NCBI GenBank assembly: GCA_019308655.1
Contig: JAFDHS010000021.1
Coordinates: 1 to 9,550, forward strand
Length of the DNA stretch: 9,550 bases
Reading direction: 5' to 3'
DNA from: Deltaproteobacteria bacterium
GTDB lineage: Bacteria > Desulfobacterota > Desulfobacteria > Desulfobacterales > JAFDHS01
Shown in pieces: positions 5,935-9,550 of the stretch. Both the position numbers and the translations under genes were made by a program. The notes beneath the pieces were generated by a model. The model saw only the letters and a program-made list of their open reading frames with translations. It was not told the origin of the DNA and did not search any database. Each line of letters starts with the position of its first letter. Within the stretch, counting starts at the first letter, position 1.

Positions 5935-6780
5935 TTACTCTTTCTGATGAACCACCATTTGAGGAAAAGGTATTTCTATATTTTCTCTATCAAAGGCAAT
6001 CTTCAATCGCTTTCTCAACTCACCGGTTACATCCCATTGTTTTAACGGCTTTGTCTCTCCTAAGATTTTTATAACTACGGCTGAATCTCCAAAATCATCC
6101 ACCCGCAGAAATTGAGGGGGTTTAGTAATGAATTCTTTCCATCGGGGATCCTCTGCCATCTCTTTTCCCACCCGGTTCACCACCTCAATTACTTTTTCTA
6201 AATTAGAGCCGTATGAGACACCAATATTAAGGTTAACCCTGGCAAAATATTTTGAGAGGTTGGAGGACTTTTTAATCTCACCGTTGGGTATATGATGAAC
6301 AGCGCCATCCAGGTCTCTTAATATGGTCAAACGCAGAGTAATGTCTTCAACCAAACCACAGGTTTTATCCAAACACACCACATCACCCACCCTGTATTGA
6401 TTTTCTAAAATAATAAAGAGTCCGGCAATAACATCCCGAATCAAATATTGCCCCCCAAATCCAAAAGCAAGCCCGGCGATACCAGCCCCCGCTAAAAGAG
6501 GCCCAATATCCATACCCAATTCAGAGAGCACCATCATTAAAGTCACAATCCAAATAATCACCCTGAAAGCACCATTAAAAATTCTAATCAATGTGTCTTC
6601 TCTCTTTTTTTCCGCCTCCTTTGATAAAAAATGGTCTGAAACAACCGCTTTCCTAATTATCTTCTCAATAAAAATTTTACCAAACCTTCCAAGCAAATAA
6701 GCCGCCAAAACAATAACTACTATCTTAATCCCATGAGACAACAACCATGGAATTATATTTTGAATGATTTCCTTTGTCAT
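5935..6780 (-). CDS. MscS-family mechanosensitive ion channel
   Basis: This 281-residue inner-membrane channel should open under membrane tension and release solutes during osmotic downshock. Helices are seen at about 14-32 (IKIVVIVLAAYLLGRF) and 72-90 (VIIWIVTLMMVLSELGM). The Gly/Ala-rich pore helix TM3 follows (about 92-125: LLAGAGIAGLAFGFGGQYLIRD then VIAGLFIILENQYRVGD). After it comes the MscS beta domain (DITLRLTILRDLDGAVHHIPNGEI) and the cytoplasmic alpha/beta domain, ending with IEIPFPQMVVH. Length and domain order match small three-helix MscS proteins. The ATG at 6780 sits only about 8 bases after the transcription start predicted from an extended -10 box, and no Shine-Dalgarno is seen, so the mRNA may be nearly leaderless. 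The gene lies between tRNA-Pro and tRNA-Ala, all on the minus strand, which is probably chance packing in a compact genome. Confidence 0.95.
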   Translation of the reverse strand: MTKEIIQNIIPWLLSHGIKIVVIVLAAYLLGRFGKIFIEKIIRKAVVSDHFLSKEAEKKREDTLIRIFNGAFRVIIWIVTLMMVLSELGMDIGPLLAGAGIAGLAFGFGGQYLIRDVIAGLFIILENQYRVGDVVCLDKTCGLVEDITLRLTILRDLDGAVHHIPNGEIKKSSNLSKYFARVNLNIGVSYGSNLEKVIEVVNRVGKEMAEDPRWKEFITKPPQFLRVDDFGDSAVVIKILGETKPLKQWDVTGELRKRLKIAFDRENIEIPFPQMVVHQKE

Positions 6781-6794
6781 AATTTTATATTTTG

Positions 6795-6803
6795 ATTATA
6801 TCA
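6795..6803 (-). promoter_or_regulatory. Extended -10 promoter of the mscS-like gene
   Basis: Read on the minus strand, TGATATAAT is a perfect extended -10 box (TGN-TATAAT). The hexamer 17 bases upstream is only TTTTTA, so the promoter would depend on the extended -10. The predicted start near 6788 leaves a leader of about 8 bases before the ATG at 6780. Confidence 0.6.
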
Positions 6804-6825
6804 TAAAGGGACAAAAATAAAAAAT

Positions 6826-6896
6826 TCGGAGCGCCGGGATTTGCACCCAGTCCGCACCCTCCCGAAGGGTGAATACTGCTATTATACTACGCTCCG
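6826..6896 (-). tRNA. tRNA-Pro, anticodon CGG, with non-canonical D- and T-loops
   Basis: A 71-nt cloverleaf reads on the minus strand. The acceptor CGGAGCG/CGCTCCG has the C1-G72 pair typical of bacterial proline tRNAs. The anticodon stem CACCC/GGGTG encloses TTCGGGA (anticodon CGG, reading CCG, with G37 as usual for proline). The T stem is CTGGG/CCCGG. The D loop AATAGCA aligns with the usual AATGGTA but has A at position 18. The T loop is TGCAAAT, with G instead of T at position 55. Positions 18 and 55 normally form the G18-pseudouridine55 elbow contact, so both partners are changed. The discriminator is A and CCA is not encoded. The CCA-adding enzyme gene ends 67 bases upstream on the same strand with no clear terminator between. 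Confidence 0.88.
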
Positions 6897-6915
6897 AAAA
6901 GACAATTTCTAAAAA

Positions 6916-6945
6916 TTAATACATCTTCTGTTCGGAAGTGTTAAA
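6916..6945 (-). promoter_or_regulatory. Possible promoter of tRNA-Pro (TTTAAC-N18-TATTAA)
   Basis: On the minus strand, TTTAAC (6940-6945) and TATTAA (6916-6921) are 18 bases apart and end about 20 bases before the tRNA. The match is moderate and AT-rich sequence gives many such hits. The tRNA may also be read through from the CCA-adding enzyme gene. Confidence 0.35.
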
Positions 6946-6963
6946 CCTGTTTATTCTATTATT

Positions 6964-8463
6964 CTATGTTACCCAATATTTCTTTTTTGTCATATCGTCT
7001 CTCTTTTGTTCAATTTTTTTTCTTTCTTCTCTGGACTTTTGAGCCAATTCCTTTAATTCATCATCAGACAGTTTACCCAACTTAATAATCTCCTTTTTTA
7101 ACAATTCTTTTTTGTTTTTTTGAGGGTCTGCCAAAACATATCCGAGCAGGATATCCAATACCTGACCTATCTTGGGAGAGGGCGGAATATTAAGAATATT
7201 CATTACATCGTTGCCGTTTACCTTTAATGTTTTTACAGAAATTGGAGTTCTGTTGATTTTTTCAATGAGATATTTCAAGTGACGCAATTTATATGGCTCA
7301 GCCTTTGGCACGCCAGACCCAATCCTGTCTGCCATCCTTACCTGCAACAATTCTTCTATATTCTCCAAACCCACATTTTTAACCAATCTTCTTACCGAAC
7401 TTTCTCCCACCTCCCCGGGATTATAATAAAAAAGATGGTATCTCACCAGTTTTGTTATTTTTTCAATATCCTTCTTGGGAAACCTCAACCTGTTTAAAAT
7501 TTGGGCTGTCATCTTGGCTCCCACAATCTCATGATTGTAAAATGTGGCTTCAGGCCCTTCGCCCTGTTTAACTCTTGGTTTGCCAATATCATGAAAAAGA
7601 GCAGCCAGCCTCACGTATTTATTAAAATTCCTCTTGGCTGCGTACTCCAACGATTTTAAATAGTGCTCATAACAATCATAAATATGGTGTTTGTTCTGGC
7701 TCACCTGATAACCCTCCTCAATCTCGGGTATAATATACTTTAAAAGAGAAAGTTGCCTTAATAGCTCTATACCTTTTGCCGCCCTTTCTGACATAATAAT
7801 TTTTAAGAATTCATCTCTAATTCTTTCTTTGGAAATAGCGCCTATCCAAAACGAATTTTTTTTAATCGCCTCAGCCGTCTCTTTTTCTATCTGCCATCCC
7901 TCATTTAAAGTGACGGCAAACCTCACCGCCCTCATCATTCTCAATGCATCCTCTGAAAATCTTTGCTCCGGACGACCCACTGTCTTAATAATTTTTTTCT
8001 CTAAATCTTCTTTTCCTGAAAATAAATCAATAATTTTCAAGTTAGATTTCTCTTTTTTATTCTTTTTTCGTTGTTTATTCTCCGGAAAAATGTCTATGGC
8101 CATAGCGTTTACTGTAAAGTCTCTTCTTTTTAAATCATCTTTTAAGGTTTTGGCGAACCGCACCTCATCAGGATGACGTTTGTCAGTATATTTTGCCTCT
8201 AAACGATAAGTGGTAACCTCAATCTCTTTTAATTTAGGATTCTTACTTTTGGTTTGAACGGTAACTGTCAAAAATTTATTTTTATAAAAACTCTTTGGGA
8301 ATATCTTTTGGATTTCTTTTGGGGTGGCTTTGGTGGTAATATCCCAATCATTGGGTTCAACACCTCTCAAAAAGTCTCGGACACATCCGCCAACAATATA
8401 CGCTTCAAAACCGTTTTCTCTAATTTTTTGAACAATACTTTGAACCTCTTTGGGAATCTTCAT
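6964..8463 (-). CDS. cca: CCA tRNA nucleotidyltransferase with HD domain
   Basis: This 499-residue enzyme adds the 3' CCA to tRNAs from CTP and ATP. The class II nucleotidyltransferase core is complete. It has VGGCVRD (24-30), the metal-binding carboxylates in NDWDITT (Asp39, Asp41), RRDFTVNAMA (113-122), and RFSEDALRMMRAVRFA (168-183). An HD-type domain follows, with His259-His260 in NKHHIYDCYEH, LFHDIGKP (His291-Asp292), His311 and His343, as in many bacterial CCA-adding enzymes that also carry phosphohydrolase activity. A short Lys-rich insert (about 128-141) follows the head domain, and the tail after 460 is highly charged. Poly(A) polymerase is the main alternative, but no tRNA in the window encodes CCA, which favours the CCA-adding role. 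No Shine-Dalgarno is visible before the ATG. It lies divergent to the tRNA-Arg/pilin unit and upstream of tRNA-Pro. Confidence 0.94.
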   Translation of the reverse strand: MKIPKEVQSIVQKIRENGFEAYIVGGCVRDFLRGVEPNDWDITTKATPKEIQKIFPKSFYKNKFLTVTVQTKSKNPKLKEIEVTTYRLEAKYTDKRHPDEVRFAKTLKDDLKRRDFTVNAMAIDIFPENKQRKKNKKEKSNLKIIDLFSGKEDLEKKIIKTVGRPEQRFSEDALRMMRAVRFAVTLNEGWQIEKETAEAIKKNSFWIGAISKERIRDEFLKIIMSERAAKGIELLRQLSLLKYIIPEIEEGYQVSQNKHHIYDCYEHYLKSLEYAAKRNFNKYVRLAALFHDIGKPRVKQGEGPEATFYNHEIVGAKMTAQILNRLRFPKKDIEKITKLVRYHLFYYNPGEVGESSVRRLVKNVGLENIEELLQVRMADRIGSGVPKAEPYKLRHLKYLIEKINRTPISVKTLKVNGNDVMNILNIPPSPKIGQVLDILLGYVLADPQKNKKELLKKEIIKLGKLSDDELKELAQKSREERKKIEQKRDDMTKKKYWVT

Positions 8464-8502
8464 ATTAGATATATTTTTTAACTTTATTTCTTTATTTTTT
8501 TC

Positions 8503-8531
8503 ATACTAACCTAAAATCCTTCTTTTTTCAA
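8503..8531 (-). promoter_or_regulatory. Promoter of the cca gene (TTGAAA-N17-TAGTAT)
   Basis: On the minus strand, TTGAAA (8526-8531) and TAGTAT (8503-8508) are spaced by exactly 17 bases. The predicted start near 8496 gives a leader of about 33 bases, which is AT-rich and without a Shine-Dalgarno. Confidence 0.5.
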
Positions 8532-8552
8532 TTAACCATAACCTAAATTTTA

Positions 8553-8569
8553 CAGAGGCCTCTCCTCTG
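8553..8569. repeat. Small GC-rich hairpin between divergent promoters
   Basis: CAGAGG (8553-8558) pairs with CCTCTG (8564-8569) around CCTCT. The 10-base palindrome AGAGGCCTCT (8554-8563) overlaps it. It lies in the 192-base divergent intergenic region between cca (minus) and tRNA-Arg (plus), and is the only GC-rich spot there. No T-run follows on either strand, so it is not a good terminator. Its function is unknown. Confidence 0.4.
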
Positions 8570-8628
8570 CAAACTGCTTCCCCCAATAATGTGTTTCTCA
8601 AAGTCTGGTTTATTCTTTTTCATTTTTC

Positions 8629-8637
8629 TGGTAAAAT
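8629..8637 (+). promoter_or_regulatory. Extended -10 promoter of tRNA-Arg
   Basis: TGGTAAAAT matches an extended -10 (TGN-TAAAAT), with a predicted start near 8644, about 12 bases before the mature tRNA. The -35 region (TTTATT at 8609-8614, 17-base spacing) is poor. It would also serve the two protein genes downstream. Confidence 0.45.
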
Positions 8638-8655
8638 TAAAAGAGGACGAGATAA

Positions 8656-8727
8656 GCCCCCGTAGCGTAACGGATAGCGTGCAGACCTTCGGAGTCTGCG
8701 GTGAGGGTTCAAATCCTTCCGGGGGCA
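8656..8727 (+). tRNA. tRNA-Arg, anticodon UCG
   Basis: A 72-nt cloverleaf. The acceptor is GCCCCCG/CGGGGGC. The D arm is GCGT/GCGT with one clean C-G and G-C core plus wobble pairs, G18-G19 present and A20, an arginine identity base. The anticodon stem CAGAC/GTCTG encloses CTTCGGA (anticodon TCG, reading CGA). The T arm is GAGGG/CCTTC with a normal TTCAAAT loop. The discriminator is A and the next bases are CAC, so CCA is not encoded. The next protein gene begins four bases after the discriminator, so the two are probably transcribed together. Confidence 0.95.
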
Positions 8728-8731
8728 CACT

Positions 8732-8971
8732 ATGTCTTATTCTCCTGACTCACCAAAAATCATTCAGTGGATAATAAAATACTCAGGGGGATTGATAAAA
8801 AACGAGAAACAGGCAAATTACTTTGTCTTGGGTTTTGTTGGATTACTCATTTTAATTTCTATTATTCTTATTTCTGGAAATCTCGGTTCCACACATCCTT
8901 CGCCAAAGAACACTGAATATAATCCATCTTCAGGATATGGCGGCAGAGAACTACCTGATAACTTCAGGTAA
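8732..8971 (+). CDS. Small single-helix membrane protein next to a pilin gene
   Basis: This 79-residue protein has an amphipathic N-terminus (SPKIIQWIIKYSGGLIKNEKQANY), one strong transmembrane helix (about 31-48, FVLGFVGLLILISIILIS) and a short polar, Pro/Gly/Ser-rich tail. I recognise no functional domain. From memory, similar short proteins with a WxIKYSGGLIK-EKQANY stretch occur beside pilin genes in Parcubacteria-like genomes, but I cannot verify this here. The ATG follows the tRNA-Arg discriminator by four bases. There is no separate Shine-Dalgarno; the only G-run upstream (8721-8725) belongs to the tRNA acceptor stem. After 3' processing of the tRNA the mRNA would start almost at the ATG. 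The pilin-like gene starts five bases after its stop, so the two form an operon, which suggests a role in pilus assembly or surface export. Confidence 0.8.
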   Translation: MSYSPDSPKIIQWIIKYSGGLIKNEKQANYFVLGFVGLLILISIILISGNLGSTHPSPKNTEYNPSSGYGGRELPDNFR

Positions 8972-8976
8972 TTAAA

Positions 8977-9546
8977 ATGTCTTTTTTAAATTACATTTAT
9001 CAAAACCGGGTCAAAAAAGATAAAACAGGCTTTACCTTAATAGAGCTTTTGGTAGTGGTGGCTGTTATTGGTATTTTAGCCAGCACCATAATCGTTAGTC
9101 TTAATAGCGCCAGAGAAAAAGCAAGGGATGCTCGGAGATTAAGAGACATTGATACCCTTGTGAAAGCGATTGAAATGTATTACCTTGACCATGATGCTTA
9201 TCCGGGAGAAGGTGATGGAGGTGGTATTGAGATTAGTCCCAAATGTCCTAGTGATTTAAAAAATGATTTAATAAACGGTGGATATCTCTCAGCTGTCCCT
9301 GAAGACCCTGCTGAAGATTCAAATTGTTTTGCCACGGGCGAGGGCAATGATGACGCTTTTTTTTACGGGTGGGATGCAGGACACTGCTGTGAGGGTTCTT
9401 ATTGTATTTCTATTAATCGCCTTGAGACCCAATGGGCAGTTGATATTCTCACCCAGAAATTCGGTCAGCTTCATTATGTTACTGGCGGAGGAGACGCCAA
9501 TATTGGCACAGGGGATGATTTTAATTACTGCTTTGTAAAAAATTAA
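8977..9546 (+). CDS. Type IV pilin-like protein (prepilin-type N-terminal domain)
   Basis: This 189-residue prepilin probably forms a surface pilus or pseudopilus after cleavage and methylation by prepilin peptidase. The leader is basic and 18 residues long (MSFLNYIYQNRVKKDKTG). Cleavage is expected between Gly18 and Phe19 in the motif GFTLIELLVVVAVIGILAS, with the conserved Glu at mature position 5 (Glu23). The hydrophobic helix spans about 19-42 and continues into a charged helix (REKARDARRLRDIDTLVKAIEMYY), as in major pilins and GspG-type pseudopilins. The globular part has six cysteines (90, 117, 137, 138, 143, 185), enough for up to three disulfides, and a Gly/Asp-rich stretch HYVTGGGDANIGTGDDF near the end. 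A weak AGG before the ATG is the only sign of a Shine-Dalgarno. It is translated just after the small membrane protein. The rest of any pilus locus would lie beyond the right edge. Confidence 0.92.
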   Translation: MSFLNYIYQNRVKKDKTGFTLIELLVVVAVIGILASTIIVSLNSAREKARDARRLRDIDTLVKAIEMYYLDHDAYPGEGDGGGIEISPKCPSDLKNDLINGGYLSAVPEDPAEDSNCFATGEGNDDAFFYGWDAGHCCEGSYCISINRLETQWAVDILTQKFGQLHYVTGGGDANIGTGDDFNYCFVKN

Positions 9547-9550
9547 ACAA

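Noticed and set aside
8543..8728. 61-codon open frames on both strands over tRNA-Arg
   Set aside because: The region is fully explained by a tRNA cloverleaf and promoter DNA. The translated sequences are tRNA shadows.

Overview
The window joins two unlike pieces of DNA. Bases 1 to about 3572 are GC-rich (roughly 55% by eye) and hold one complete TonB-dependent outer-membrane receptor of the large, Oar-like type with an N-terminal carboxypeptidase-regulatory domain. This type is abundant in Acidobacteriota and related soil or sediment bacteria, and the gene has a textbook AAGGAGG ribosome binding site. From about 3573 to the end the DNA is AT-rich (roughly 35-40% GC), its genes mostly lack visible Shine-Dalgarno sequences, and gene content and style point to a small-genome bacterium, most likely Patescibacteria/CPR (Parcubacteria-like). 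TGA serves as a stop codon, for example at the end of the radical SAM gene, so the standard bacterial code is used. The change falls within a few bases of the receptor stop codon. A chimeric metagenomic contig is the simplest explanation, because CPR cells are not expected to have the outer membrane such a receptor needs.

Layout of the AT-rich part: (1) 3573-3962 is a dense regulatory stretch with an intrinsic terminator, a strong sigma70-type promoter followed about 55 nt later by another terminator (a candidate small RNA), an 11-bp inverted repeat, and a second strong promoter with a palindrome at its start point. (2) A plus-strand pair follows: an ArsR/SmtB-type repressor with a Cys-X-Cys metal-site motif, whose stop codon is embedded in a terminator hairpin, then a 485-residue radical SAM protein with a twitch/SPASM-like C-terminal Cys motif. 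A very GC-rich terminator ends this unit. (3) A minus-strand block runs, in transcription order, tRNA CCA-adding enzyme, tRNA-Pro(CGG), MscS-type mechanosensitive channel, tRNA-Ala(CGC), converging on that terminator. (4) Divergently on the plus strand come tRNA-Arg(UCG), a 79-residue one-helix membrane protein that starts 4 nt after the tRNA, and a type IV pilin-like protein.

How the genes fit together: none of the three tRNAs encodes its 3' CCA, so all need the CCA-adding enzyme encoded between them. The ArsR repressor probably controls itself and perhaps the radical SAM gene, through the palindrome and the attenuating terminator. The small membrane protein and pilin look like part of a type IV pilus locus running off the right edge. 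The best candidates for something new are the ArsR/radical SAM pair with its regulatory region, the short promoter-terminator transcript, and the tRNA-Pro with altered D- and T-loop contact positions. None of these amounts to a proven new system from sequence alone.
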